A stretch of DNA of 64,000 nt from Streptomyces sp. Tue 6430 (GTDB lineage Bacteria; Actinomycetota; Actinomycetes; Streptomycetales; Streptomycetaceae), in NCBI GenBank assembly GCA_021568835.1, contig JAKGSH010000001.1:372001-436000 (forward strand), in the 5' to 3' direction. Below, in pieces: positions 18,617 through 27,868 of this stretch. Position numbers and translations under genes: made by a program. The notes under the pieces are model-generated. The model searched no databases and was not told the DNA's origin. It saw only the letters and a list, made by a program, of their open reading frames with translations. Numbering within the stretch: the first letter of the stretch is position 1; each line of letters begins with the position of its first letter.

Positions 18617-19809
18617 CCCAGTCGTCCGGCCGCGTCGAGGCAGTCCAGCACACCCGCGTCGACCCGGTCCTGGAAGACGGCGCGGACGGCCGCCTCCTCG
18701 TCGTACCGGTAGTGGTCGTGGCAGCTGACCCAGCGGCCCTCCGTCTGCTCGGCGCTCAGGTAGCCGTCGGTGACGGTGCCGACCTCCATGCCGGGCTTGC
18801 CGGCGGTCTCCCAGCAACTGGCCAGGACGCCGTCGGCGTTGATGACGGCGCCGTAGCGGCCGTCGGTGAAGGAGCAGGCCTGGCAGGGGACGTGGGCGCG
18901 CGGACGCGACACCGTGAAGCCGAGTTCCAGCGCGCGGGCGTGCCAGCGGACGAAGTCCGCGACGAGGCCGTCCTCGTGCAGCAGGTTGTTCGCGTAGCCG
19001 ACGCCGACGTCGCCGACCCGCGCGAAGTGGATGCCGCAGCGTGCCGGATCGAGGCGGGAGCCGAGGCGTTCCACCAGGTCGTCCACGCCGTGCCGGTTGA
19101 GGTGCGAGACGTTGACCCGCAGCATCCAGCGCAGGGAGGTCTTCTCGATGGCGCGCGCGATGTTGGAGACGATGACGTCGAAGGTGCCGCCCCCGGAGCG
19201 CTTGACCCGGATGGAGTCGTGGTCGGCCCGGTCGCCGTCGAAGGTCACCTGCACGGAGCCGAGCCCCGCCGCGTTGAGCTCCTTGGCGATCAGCGGGGTG
19301 AGCAGGGTGCCGTTGGACGTCATCGACGCGGTCAGGGCTCCCAGCTCCCCGGCCCGGGTGAGCAGGTCGCGGCAGCCGCGCGGGTTGAGCAGCGGCTCGC
19401 CGCCGAACAGCAGCAGCGACAGCCGGTCCAGACCCGCGGCGTCCATGCGCGCGCGGGTGAAGTCCACGACCTGTCCGACGGCTTCGGGCGTCAGGCGGGC
19501 GTGGCTGATCCGGGGCGGCCGGCTGCCGCCCTTGGGGTCCTGCGCGGTGTTCTGGAAGCAGTAGCCGCAGCCGAGGTTGCAGTCCGTGCTGGTCAGCACG
19601 GTGAGCGAGTACGAGGTGTAGGGCCGTGCGTCGTACAGGCCCGCCTCGCGCAGATAGCGTTCGGCCGAGGGCCGCAGGGTGCCGTCCGTTTCCACCTGGC
19701 CGGGCCGCATCAGCGCGTACCCGCCGGCGCCCAGGAACCACCACCCCCGGTCGGCGCGGATCAGACGGGCCCCGGCGGTGGGGACGGCGACGGACTGCGT
19801 ACCGGACAC
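18613..19809 (-). CDS. Radical SAM maturase of the multicore RiPP
   Basis: 398 aa from a GTG at 19809 with GGAGG upstream. The radical SAM motif is C77-NLG-C81-GY-C84 (CX3CX2C), followed by LLFGGEPLLN near 130 and SMTSNGTLLT. The C-terminal third has the Cys pattern of a SPASM-like auxiliary cluster (VPCQACSFT, LASCWETAG, VSCHDHYRYD). The precursor gene lies directly upstream, separated by a hairpin, and the exporter overlaps its end. The enzyme likely installs cross-links (thioether or carbon-carbon) in each WCGVHQ core. The precise chemistry cannot be read from the sequence. Confidence 0.88.
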   Translation of the reverse strand: MSGTQSVAVPTAGARLIRADRGWWFLGAGGYALMRPGQVETDGTLRPSAERYLREAGLYDARPYTSYSLTVLTSTDCNLGCGYCFQNTAQDPKGGSRPPRISHARLTPEAVGQVVDFTRARMDAAGLDRLSLLLFGGEPLLNPRGCRDLLTRAGELGALTASMTSNGTLLTPLIAKELNAAGLGSVQVTFDGDRADHDSIRVKRSGGGTFDVIVSNIARAIEKTSLRWMLRVNVSHLNRHGVDDLVERLGSRLDPARCGIHFARVGDVGVGYANNLLHEDGLVADFVRWHARALELGFTVSRPRAHVPCQACSFTDGRYGAVINADGVLASCWETAGKPGMEVGTVTDGYLSAEQTEGRWVSCHDHYRYDEEAAVRAVFQDRVDAGVLDCLDAAGRLG

Positions 19810-19862
19810 GGCAACCTCCAGGTCGGGGCGGTGGCGGGAGAGAGCGGCCGGCGCCCCGACCC

Positions 19863-19895
19863 CGGCCGCGGCGGCGTCGTGCGCCGCCGCGGCCG
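19863..19895 (-). terminator. Hairpin between precursor and radical SAM gene
   Basis: Perfect 14-bp inverted repeat (CGGCCGCGGCGGCG / CGCCGCCGCGGCCG) with a 5-nt loop and no T-tract. Its place 25 bp after the precursor stop suggests partial termination or 3'-end protection, giving more precursor than enzyme transcript, as is common in RiPP operons. Confidence 0.75.
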
Positions 19896-19919
19896 AGAAG
19901 GGCGTGCCGGTCGACCGGA

Positions 19920-20177
19920 TCAGGCGTTGTGCTCCTGGTGGACGCCGCACCAGGGGGTGTCCTCGCCCTCCTCGGAGTGCGCGACGACCTCGGGCTCGTC
20001 GACCGACTCCTGGTGGACGCCGCACCAGGCGACGTTGGAGGCGGAGTGCGCGACGACCTCGGGCTCGTCGACCGACTCCTGGTGCACACCGCACCAGGCG
20101 ACGTTGGACGCGGAGTGCGCGACCACCTCGGGGGTCTCCTCCGCGGGGGTCTCCTGGGGCTCGACGTTCTCGGCCAT
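19920..20177 (-). CDS. Multicore RiPP precursor peptide (three WCGVHQ cores)
   Basis: 85 aa from an ATG at 20177 with GGAGG upstream. Residues 1-16 form a short acidic Pro/Glu leader (MAENVEPQETPAEETP). Two identical 23-residue repeats follow (17-39 and 40-62, EVVAHSASNVAWCGVHQE then SVDEP), and a third variant (63-85) keeps EVVAHS and PWCGVHQE. W28/C29, W51/C52 and W76/C77 are conserved, so W-C-G-V-H-Q is the likely modified core and SVDEP a spacer to be cut out. It lies beside a radical SAM enzyme, peptidase, exporter and P450. I know no characterised product with this motif. Confidence 0.88.
   Translation of the reverse strand: MAENVEPQETPAEETPEVVAHSASNVAWCGVHQESVDEPEVVAHSASNVAWCGVHQESVDEPEVVAHSEEGEDTPWCGVHQEHNA
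19923..20129 (-). repeat. Three direct repeats encoding the cores
   Basis: Units at 20061-20129, 19992-20060 and 19923-19991 (69 bp each). The first two encode identical residues and differ only at a few third positions; the third keeps both ends but has a replaced middle. The structure suggests core duplication within the gene. Confidence 0.85.
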
Positions 20178-20285
20178 GCTGGTCCTCCATACGACGGGCG
20201 ATCGGGACGAGGTGCGGCAACGGTGCGCCGACCGCCAGGACGTTAGGAGCACGGGGTTCGGCACCGGTTCGGCGCCGGTTGTCCC

Positions 20286-20345
20286 GCGGTGAACCCGCCC
20301 CGCGGTGAACCCGCCCCGCGGTGAACCCGCCTCGCGGTGAGCCCT
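20286..20345. repeat. 16-bp direct repeats between precursor and P450 promoters
   Basis: Three to four copies of GCGGTGAACCCGCCCC in tandem; each contains GCGG-TGAAC-CCGC, itself a small inverted repeat. They sit in the 341-bp divergent control region (20178-20518), so they may be regulator binding sites or a slippage expansion. Confidence 0.6.
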
Positions 20346-20518
20346 CCGGGCGGACGCACCGGGTCTCCGGGTGGACGGGCCGGGTGAGCACGTCGACGGG
20401 CCGGTGCGGCGAGGACGCGGGCATACCGGAATCGCCCCCGGCGCGAACCGGCGGGCAACCGGCCGTTCCTAGGGTGGCCGCCGCCGTACGGTCCGCGACC
20501 ACGGGAGGACGCCCGCGC

Positions 20519-21766
20519 ATGGACACCGAACCCGCCGTCAGGGCCGGCACGCCCGCGCCGGCGAGAGGGCAGCGGCTGCCGGAGCCGCTCGGGGCCGAGT
20601 TCCTGGCCCGGCCGGAGACGACGCTCGCCGGACTCCGGGAGACCTGTCCCGTGCTGCGGGTCAGGACACCGGCCGGGCGGCCGGCGTGGCTGGTGACCCG
20701 CGCCGAGGACGTACGGGCGGGATTCGTCGACCCCCGCCTCTCCCTGAGCGGCGGCCGCGTCCCCGACCCCGGCGTGCGCCGGCGCGCACTCGACGTGACG
20801 CTGGTCAACTACGATCCGCCCGACCACACGCGGATCCGCCGCCTGGCGACGCCGGCCCTGACGCCGGCCCGCATGGCCGCCCACCGCGGGCGCATCGAGC
20901 GGGCCGCGGCCGAACTCCTCGACGCCGCCGACGCGGCCCGCGGCGCGGGGCCCGTCGAGCTGATGGACACCTTCGCGCGCCCCTTCGCCTTCCGGTCGCT
21001 GTGCGAGGTCTTCGAGGTGCCGGAGGAGGAACGGGCCGCGCTGTACGAGCCGGTGGCCCGCCTCGCGGACAAGGCGGCCTGCACCGCCGCCGCCGTCGAG
21101 GACAGCGTCGCGCGCATCGACGCCTTCGTCCGCGGCACGATGGCCCTGCGCGCCACCGCGCCGGGCGACGACGTCGTCTCCCGTGTCCTGGCGGCCTGGC
21201 GCGAACAGGGCGGCGCGACCGAGGACGAGGTGGCCTCCCTCCTGGCGATGCTGCTGCTGGCCGGCTTCGACAGCACGGTGCAGGCGATCGGCATGAGCGT
21301 GGTGGCGCTGCTGGACCACCCCGAAGTGCAGCGCACCCTGCGGGACGAACCGGGGCGGATCCCGCGCGCGGTGGACGAACTGCTGCGCTGGGACACCCCG
21401 GGCCCCTTCAGCACCAAGCGGGTGGCCCTGGAGGACGTCCGGTTCGGCGACACGGTCATTCCGGCGGGCAGCGGCGTCCTGCTGTCCGTCGCTGCGGCCA
21501 ACCACGACCCGCGCTGCCACGCCGACCCCGGCACGCTCGACCCGGGCCGCAGCACCGCCAACCGCCACCTGAGCTTCGGCCTGGGCCCGCACTACTGCCC
21601 CGGATCGGCCCTGGCCCGGCTGGAACTCACGGTGGCCCTGACCGGTCTCCTCGGCCGCTGGCACCGGCTGACACCGGCGGTGCCCCTGGACGAACTGGTC
21701 TGGGGCGGCGGCTACCTGCACCGCCGCCTGGCCGCACTGCCCGTCCTGCCCGGCGGACCCGCGTAG
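20519..21766 (+). CDS. Cytochrome P450
   Basis: 415 aa from the ATG at 20519, with GGGAGG upstream. P450 landmarks are present: I-helix LLLAGFDSTVQA, K-helix ExxR in DELLRWD, and the haem loop FGLGPHYCPGSALARLE with the thiolate Cys near residue 361. The I-helix acid-alcohol pair is D-S rather than the usual E/D-T. It diverges from the RiPP precursor across a shared control region, so it is a plausible tailoring enzyme for that peptide. The substrate is unknown. A ferredoxin gene is not seen nearby. Confidence 0.88.
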   Translation: MDTEPAVRAGTPAPARGQRLPEPLGAEFLARPETTLAGLRETCPVLRVRTPAGRPAWLVTRAEDVRAGFVDPRLSLSGGRVPDPGVRRRALDVTLVNYDPPDHTRIRRLATPALTPARMAAHRGRIERAAAELLDAADAARGAGPVELMDTFARPFAFRSLCEVFEVPEEERAALYEPVARLADKAACTAAAVEDSVARIDAFVRGTMALRATAPGDDVVSRVLAAWREQGGATEDEVASLLAMLLLAGFDSTVQAIGMSVVALLDHPEVQRTLRDEPGRIPRAVDELLRWDTPGPFSTKRVALEDVRFGDTVIPAGSGVLLSVAAANHDPRCHADPGTLDPGRSTANRHLSFGLGPHYCPGSALARLELTVALTGLLGRWHRLTPAVPLDELVWGGGYLHRRLAALPVLPGGPA

Positions 21767-21809
21767 GGACGGACCCGCGTAGGGACGGACCCGGGGCCGG
21801 GCCGGGGGC

Positions 21810-22042
21810 CGGCACGTCGGCCATGACCCGGGCGCCCGCCGCGCGGACGGCCTCGACGAGCTCCGCGAAGGTGCCGCCGTCGGGGCGCGGACGCGCGGTG
21901 GCGTCGGCCGCGGCCCCCGCCTCCACCAGGGCGAGCGCGTGGCGCGCGGTCGGGTGATGCGGACGCCCGTGTCGTCGGCCTTCCACAGGCCGGTCACCGG
22001 GAGGCCGACGGCCGCGCACCGGGTGGCGTGCGCCTTCGTCAC
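21810..22042 (-). pseudogene. Internal fragment of N-acetylmannosamine-6-phosphate 2-epimerase
   Basis: A GTG inside GTGA at the end of the next gene opens KAHATRCAAVGLPVTGLWK, followed one frame away by ARHALALVEAGA and DATARPRPDGGTFAELV ending VRAAGARVMADV. These match the central part of NanE (LPVIGLWK, ATARPRPDG, VMADV). The N-terminal strand with the catalytic region start and the C-terminal third are missing; downstream is GC-rich tandem repeat. It is a truncated remnant. Confidence 0.65.
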
Positions 22043-22904
22043 CGCCCCAAGCGGATCGTGGCGTACGCGTAGACCTCACCCTCCCGCGGCGCGCGGTTCC
22101 AGGACCGGGTGGTCAGTTGCGGCAGCATGCCCTCGACCAGGGCGTGCCGGGGCAGGGAGAGACCGAACTCGTCCTGCACGGCGGCCAGCAGGCACCGCTC
22201 GCGGTCCGTCTCGCCGACGCCGCGCAGGACCCGGTCGGGATCGAGGGCCTCGGGCACCGGCCCCGAGCGTTCGACATGCGTGCCGCGCAGCGTGTACGCG
22301 TACGACTGCTCGCCCCGCTCGGCGACCGACAGGTGGAACACCGCGAGGCCGCCGTCGCGAGTGCCGTGCGCCCACAGCACCACCGCGCGTCCGTCGCGCG
22401 AGGCGGCGGCGGCCGGGGAGACGAAGAAGTTCCCGGCCGTCGACGTACGCGGGGCCGCGTCGCAGCCGAACGCCCACCCGGAGGCCGTCCGCCCCACCGA
22501 CACCACGGCCCGGTCCTCCCACGGCTCCAGGTCGTCCCGCCGCCCGGGGGCCTGGGGAACCACCCGGCCCGGCGGCCGGGCGGAGCGGTCAGGCCCCCGC
22601 ACCCGTCCTCCCCGATCAGGCCGGGCAGCGCCTCAGGCTCCGCGTCTTCCACCCACAGGCACCGGTAGGAGCCGTACGGGGTGTTCCACCGCGGGGTGTC
22701 CGCCAGCCAGCCCAGTCCCGGCGGATCCAGGTCCGGCACCGGCTCGGGCACCGGGCCGTCCCGGCCGGCCCGAGGTGTGGCCAGCAGTTCCAGGCCGCGC
22801 TCCCGCGTCACCACCGGGCCCAGTACGGGGTCCCCCAGCAGACCGAGGGGCGCCAGCAGGTCCGGCCCCGGCGGCGACCACGACGGCAGCGCGGCACGGA
22901 TCAC
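22039..22904 (-). CDS. Hypothetical protein (frameshifted)
   Basis: Restoring one base near 22595 gives 288 aa from an ATG at 22904 that overlaps the upstream stop by ATGA. The N-terminal half is Pro/Leu-rich (LGLLGDPVLGPVVTRERGL; TPYGSYRCLWVED) and the C-terminal half is beta-rich (AVVSVGRTASGWAFG, GLAVFHLSVAERG, SYAYTLRGTHVER). No family is recognised. Its coupling to an SMI1/KNR4 gene suggests an immunity-type pair. Confidence 0.6.
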
Positions 22905-23947
22905 CCGCCACGCCCTGTCCGTGTCCCCCGCCGCGCCGCCTCCCGCGCCTCGGCCACCGCCTGTCCGAAGGCGCCACCCGGCGCATAGCGGTAGGAGCCG
23001 TCGCGCACCCGGGCGAGGATCGCGTCCGCCGCCGCCGTGACGCTCTCGTCGGTCTCGACGCCCAGCGCAAACCGGCTGGGGAAGGCCCCGGGGCGGTCGT
23101 CCCGCAGGTGCGCGGCGGCCATCACGGGCACCAGCTCGCCCGTGCAGCGGGGATCGGCGACGAGCTCACCGAAGCCGTGGTGCCCGTACCCGTACCCGTA
23201 CCCGGGGCCGTGCGACAGCGCGTCCAGCTGTCGCAGCATCCCCCGGGCGCGGGGCCGTCCGTAGCGCTCGGCCTCGGTGAGCAGCTCCCGGGCGGTCTCC
23301 CACCTCCCGCTCAGGGCCTCCCGCCGCGCACGCTCGACATCGGCGTCCAGGGCGCGGGTGGTGTCGTTCACGAAGCCGGGAACGCTCGCCCGGGCGGAGT
23401 GGAAGTCCTGGTACATCCGCTGCATGTAGGCGCGGAACGACGGGTACCGGTCCGGGAACTCGCCGCTCCACCCCTTGTAGACGTACAGGGCCCACTCGCC
23501 GTCCTCGTCGGTGTCGCCCGGGTCCAGCAGGGCGTAGGACATGTCCGAGTCGGTCTCCAGCCGCAGTGCCCGCTGCCACATCCCGGCCAGCAGCACCTCC
23601 TGCTCGGTCGAGCGTTCGGTCAGCCCTTCCCGGTAGACCGCGGTCAGGCCGAGAGGGTCCCCGAACCAGTCGATCTCGTGTGCCGCGCCCAGCCGGTAGA
23701 TCGCCCCCTGGTCGAACCGCCAGCCGTTGGCGGCACCGAGGAACCGCCGGTAGGACGGAGGGAGCCGGCATCCCAGGCGCTCCTCGGCGGCGGCCACCTC
23801 CGCCTCGGTCGCGGGCGGGGCGGCGAGCGCCAGGTCGGCGAGGGTCGTGCCGCCCTCCGCCAGATCCTCCGCGTCGTCCTCGTCCGGCACCCACTCGTCC
23901 TGCCAACGCCCCAGGAATTCCTGCCAGTCGAAGCGGTTCTCGATCAT
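22901..23947 (-). CDS. SMI1/KNR4 family protein
   Basis: 348 aa. Residues 45-175 carry the SUKH/SMI1 fold signature: an acidic N-terminus, ATEAEVAAAEERLGCRLPPS, YRRFLGAANGWRF, WALYVYKGWSGEFPD and FRAYMQRMYQD. In bacteria this superfamily is rich in immunity proteins for contact-dependent or polymorphic toxins. No toxin gene is adjacent. A C-terminal helical extension (about 200-348) follows, with a GYGYGYG turn. No clear ribosome site precedes the ATG. Confidence 0.8.
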   Translation of the reverse strand: MIENRFDWQEFLGRWQDEWVPDEDDAEDLAEGGTTLADLALAAPPATEAEVAAAEERLGCRLPPSYRRFLGAANGWRFDQGAIYRLGAAHEIDWFGDPLGLTAVYREGLTERSTEQEVLLAGMWQRALRLETDSDMSYALLDPGDTDEDGEWALYVYKGWSGEFPDRYPSFRAYMQRMYQDFHSARASVPGFVNDTTRALDADVERARREALSGRWETARELLTEAERYGRPRARGMLRQLDALSHGPGYGYGYGHHGFGELVADPRCTGELVPVMAAAHLRDDRPGAFPSRFALGVETDESVTAAADAILARVRDGSYRYAPGGAFGQAVAEAREAARRGTRTGRGG

Positions 23948-24164
23948 GGGCCGATTGTGGCAGCCACCACTGACACCGACTCCGGGGTTCAGGCCCCGGC
24001 GACCGCCGCCTGTCCCCGCCCGGTGCCCGGCCCACCGCGGCCACGAGGCGGCCACCGGCCTGCTCGGCGACGACCGGCCCGAGTGCGCGGCGGCGTCCGT
24101 GCCGAGACCAGCCGAGACCACGAGGGGCTACGGGGCCGAGCCACCCCGGCCGCCCGGCACCCGT

Positions 24165-24232
24165 CCCGCGGGCTCACCCGTCCCGCGGGCTCACCCGTCC
24201 CGCGGGGTCACCCGTCCCGCGGGGTCACCCGT
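24165..24232. repeat. Tandem repeats at GH1 gene 3' end
   Basis: Four copies of a unit about 17 bp long (GGGCTCACCCGTCCCGC and GGGGTCACCCGTCCCGC) run up to and into the last codons of the beta-glucosidase gene. Confidence 0.7.
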
Positions 24233-25637
24233 TCCGTGGGGTCTCGACCCCGTGGCGCGCGATGACGTTCGCGTACCAGCCCGCGCTCTCCTTGAGCGTG
24301 CGCCGCTGGGTGGCGAAGTCGACGTGCACGATGCCGAACCTCTTGCTGTAGCCGTGGGCCCATTCGAAGTTGTCCAGCAGCGACCACAGGAAGTAGCCCC
24401 GCACATCGGTGCCGTCCTCGATCGCCCGGTGCACGGCGGTGAGGTGGCCGTGCAGGTAGGCGACCCGCTCCGGATCGTGGACCCGGCCCGACGGGTCCGC
24501 GTAGTCGTCGTACGCCGCGCCGTTCTCCGTGACCATCACCGGCAGGCCCGGCAGGTCGTCGCGCAGGCGGGTCAGCAGCTCGTACAGTCCGTCGGCGTCC
24601 ACGGGCCAGTCCATGGCGGTCCGGGGCCCCGGCGCGGGCAGGAACCGGACGTGCCGCTCCGCACCGGCCCAGGGCGAGGGCGACTCCGACCGGCCCGCGG
24701 CGACGACCGTGGGGGAGTAGTAGTTGATGCCGAGCGAGTCGATCGGCGCCGAAGCGGCCGCGAGGTCGCCGTCCCTCACGAACGACCAGTCGGTGATCGC
24801 CGCCGTGTCGCGGACCAGGTCCTCCGGAAGGCGGCCGCGGAAGACGGGGTCGAGGAAGATCCGGTTGCCGACGGCGTCGATCCGGCGGACGGCGTCCAGG
24901 TCGGCGGCCGACTGCGTGAGCGGACGCAGGGCATGGAGGTTGAGCGTCAGGGACACCTCCGCAGCGGGCGGAAGGGCGTCGCGCAGCGCGCGGACCGCGA
25001 GGCCGTGGGCGAGGTTGAAGTGGTGGGCCGCGCGCAGGCTGTCGAGGGGGCTGGTGCGGCCCGGGGCGTGCACTCCGTTGCCGTACCCGAGGAAGGCGGC
25101 GCACCACGGCTCGTTGAGGGTCGTCCAGGTCCCGACCCGGTCGCCGAGGGCGCCGGCCATGACGGCGGCGTACTCGGCGAAGCGCTGGGCGGTCTCCCGC
25201 TCGGGCCAGCCGCCCGCGTTCTCCAGCTCCTGGGGCAGGTCCCAGTGGTACAGGGTGGCGACCGGCCGGATGCCGGCGTCGAGGAGCTCGTCGACGAGCC
25301 GCCGGTAGAAGTCGAGGCCCTTCTGGACGGCGGGGCCGCGTCCGGTGGGCTGCACGCGGGGCCAGGCGACGGAGAACCGGTAGTCGGTCACCCCGAGGCG
25401 GCGCATGAGGGCGACGTCCTCGCTCATGCGGTGGTAGTGGTCGGCGGCTATGTCGCCGGTGTCGCCGTTGCGGACGTTGCCCGGGGTACGGCTGAAGGTG
25501 TCCCAGATGGAGGGCGTGCGGCCGTCCTCGGCGGCGGCGCCCTCGATCTGGTAGGCGGCGGTGGCGGTGCCCCACCGGAAACCGTTCGGGAACCGGAGGA
25601 CGGTCGTGTCGCCGGTGAGTGTGGCTGGTGCGGTCAT
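24225..25637 (-). CDS. GH1 beta-glucosidase
   Basis: 470 aa, usual GH1 length, no signal peptide. N-terminal signature [19 protein letters not shown]; acid/base Glu in [13 protein letters not shown]; nucleophile Glu in [12 protein letters not shown]; and [20 protein letters not shown]. It is the last gene of the transporter operon. Because the same operator controls a GH81 endo-beta-1,3-glucanase, its in vivo substrate is more likely laminari-oligosaccharides than cellobiose (inference). Cytoplasmic. Confidence 0.92.
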   Translation of the reverse strand: MTAPATLTGDTTVLRFPNGFRWGTATAAYQIEGAAAEDGRTPSIWDTFSRTPGNVRNGDTGDIAADHYHRMSEDVALMRRLGVTDYRFSVAWPRVQPTGRGPAVQKGLDFYRRLVDELLDAGIRPVATLYHWDLPQELENAGGWPERETAQRFAEYAAVMAGALGDRVGTWTTLNEPWCAAFLGYGNGVHAPGRTSPLDSLRAAHHFNLAHGLAVRALRDALPPAAEVSLTLNLHALRPLTQSAADLDAVRRIDAVGNRIFLDPVFRGRLPEDLVRDTAAITDWSFVRDGDLAAASAPIDSLGINYYSPTVVAAGRSESPSPWAGAERHVRFLPAPGPRTAMDWPVDADGLYELLTRLRDDLPGLPVMVTENGAAYDDYADPSGRVHDPERVAYLHGHLTAVHRAIEDGTDVRGYFLWSLLDNFEWAHGYSKRFGIVHVDFATQRRTLKESAGWYANVIARHGVETPRNG

Positions 25638-25734
25638 GGGCTGATGGCTCCGAGGACGAAGGTGAGGGGCGGGAGGCGAGGGGCGGGAGACGAGCGGGGG
25701 AGGCGGCGCTGGGGGACGGGGCCCGGGCCCGGGC

Positions 25735-26640
25735 TCAGCCCTTGACGGCTCCCTGCATGATGCCGCCGACGATCTGCCGGCCCAGCAGGCCGAAGACCAG
25801 CAGCACCGGAAGGGTGCCGAGGAGCGTGCCCGCCATGATCACGGACTGGTCGTGGACGTAACCGCCGCCCAGTTGGCGAAGAGCCACCTGCACGGTCGGC
25901 TCGGACGAGGACAGGGCGATGATCGGCCAGAAGAAGTCGTTCCACGCGGCCATGAAGGTCAGCAGGCCCAGCACGGCCATGCCCGGCCGGGCGATCGGCA
26001 CCACGATGGACCAGAAGATCCTGGCGGTGGACGCGCCGTCGACCCGGGCCGCCTCGATCAGCTCGTCCGGCAGCGACTGCACCAGGTACTGGCGCATGAA
26101 GAACACGCCGAACGCGGAGACCAGGCCGGGGAGGACGACCGCCTGGAGCTGGTTCACCCACTGCAGTTCGGCGATCAGCATGAACAGCGGGATGACGCCC
26201 AGTTGCGGCGGGATCATCATCGTGCCCACCGTGATCGCGAGCAGCGCGCCGCGGCCGCGGAAGCGCAGCTTGGCGAAGGCGAACCCGGCGAGCGTGCAGC
26301 ACAGCACGGTGCCGACGGTGATGGAACCGGACACGATGAACGAGTTCAGCAGCGCCTTGCCGATGTCCGCCTCCTCCAGCACCGCCTCGAAGTTGCGCAG
26401 CAGGTGGGGGCCGGGCAGGAGCGACGGCGGAACCTGTGCCAGGTCGGCGTTGGAGCGGCTGGCCGCCACGACGGTCCAGTAGAACGGGAACGCGGAGACC
26501 AGGACGGCGACGATCAGGATCGTGTAGGTGAGCCATCCGGCGTGGTGGGTCCGCCCGGCGCGGGACCTGCGGCCCCGACGGCGCGGCGGCCGCCCATGAC
26601 GGGCCGGCGACGTGACCGGCGGGTCGGCGAGTGCGGTCAT
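25735..26640 (-). CDS. ABC sugar transporter permease (MalG/CebG type)
   Basis: 301 aa with six predicted membrane helices and the EAA loop ([20 protein letters not shown]). The start overlaps the upstream permease stop (ATGA). It forms the membrane channel with the upstream permease; the ATPase is not encoded here and is probably the shared MsiK, as is usual in Streptomyces. Confidence 0.9.
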   Translation of the reverse strand: MTALADPPVTSPARHGRPPRRRGRRSRAGRTHHAGWLTYTILIVAVLVSAFPFYWTVVAASRSNADLAQVPPSLLPGPHLLRNFEAVLEEADIGKALLNSFIVSGSITVGTVLCCTLAGFAFAKLRFRGRGALLAITVGTMMIPPQLGVIPLFMLIAELQWVNQLQAVVLPGLVSAFGVFFMRQYLVQSLPDELIEAARVDGASTARIFWSIVVPIARPGMAVLGLLTFMAAWNDFFWPIIALSSSEPTVQVALRQLGGGYVHDQSVIMAGTLLGTLPVLLVFGLLGRQIVGGIMQGAVKG

Positions 26641-27601
26641 CGTCCGGTCTCCTTGCGGGAACGGCGGTGCGCGAGCAGGGCGTTGACCCCGACGACCACC
26701 AGGATGAGCAGGAACATGACCCAGGCGATGGCCGCGGCCCGGCCCAGGTGGAAGAAGCCCCAGCCCTGCTCGTACATGTAGAGGCCGAGGGTCTGGTACT
26801 GGTGCGAGATGCCGCCCGAGATCGACCCCTCGAACAGCAGCGGCTCACCGAAGAGCTGCGTCGCCCCGATCGTGGAGACGATCACGGTGAACACGATCGT
26901 CGGACGCAGTCCGGGCAGGGTCACGTGGAAGAACTGGCGCCACTTCGACGCCCCGTCCATCTCGGCGGCCTCGTACAGCTCCTGGGGGATGGACTGCATG
27001 CCCGCCAGGTAGATCAGGGCGTTGTAGCCGGTCCAGCGCCAGACGACGATGCTGGAGACGGCGATCTGGGAGGCCGCGGTCCCGGTCTGCCAGTCGACCG
27101 GGCCGATGCCGACGAGTCCGGCCACGTAGTTGACTAGGCCGAAGTCCCGGCCGAAGAGCTGCGCGAAGACCAGGGTGGCCGCGGCCACGGACGTCGCGTA
27201 CGGCAGCAGCATCGCCGTGCGCAGGAAGGTCCGCCCGCGGAGCCGGTAGTTGAGCAGGTGCGCGAGGCCGAGGGCCATGGCCAGCTGCGGCACCGTGGAC
27301 AGGACGCCGATGGTGAACGTGTTGCGCAGCGAGGTCCAGAAGAACTCGTCCGCGAACAGGGCGGTGTAGTTGTCCAGGCCCCGCCACTCCATGGTGCCGG
27401 GCGTCTGGAGCTCGACCCGGTACAGGGACACGAACGCCGTGTAGACCAGCGGGAAGAGGCCGAAGGCGGCGAACAGGGTGAAGAACGGCGCGATGTAGGC
27501 GTACGGCGACAGTTTCTGCCAGGCGCGGCGTGCGGGGCCTGGCCGTGAGGGCGGGGAGCCGGCTTCGACGGAGCCGGGGTCTCGATCGCGGAGAGGGTCA
27601 C
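26637..27601 (-). CDS. ABC sugar transporter permease (MalF/CebF type, frameshifted)
   Basis: A GTG at 27601 begins TLSAIETPAPSKPAP, and one missing base near 27530 joins it to WQKLSPYAYIAPFFTLFA, the usual first membrane helix. The result is 321 aa. The EAA loop is present (ELYEAAEMDGASKWRQFF). Without repair the first helix would be lost, so I prefer the full span over a start at 27431. It partners the downstream permease. Confidence 0.87.
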
Positions 27602-27719
27602 AGAGGCGGCCTTCGGAAGGGGAACGGCGGAAGGGGAACCGCGGAAGGGAACCGCGGAAGTGGAAGGGGAGCGGCGGCCGTTGGGTCCTCCGCCGCCGCG
27701 GGCGAGGCGGACAGCGGCG

Positions 27720-27815
27720 GCGGAGGAGACGGGGAGGGCGGAGGAGACGGGGAGGGCGGAGGAGACGGGGAGGGGGAGACGGGGAGGGCGAGGGAGACGG
27801 GGAGGGCGGAGGAGG
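27720..27815. repeat. 18-bp tandem repeats (GGAGGAGACGGGGAGGGC)
   Basis: Four to five copies, some with short indels, lie in the 267-bp gap between the binding-protein stop and the permease start. They might reduce read-through; no hairpin is obvious. Confidence 0.7.
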
Positions 27816-27868
27816 CGTAAGCCCGCGCGCGGGCGCGGCGGGCTGTCGGGGCGCGGCCCCGGCCGGCC

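Noticed and set aside
19923..20129. Regularly spaced direct repeats resembling a CRISPR array
   Set aside because: The repeats are 69 bp, back to back, in frame, and encode the RiPP cores; there are no unique spacers.
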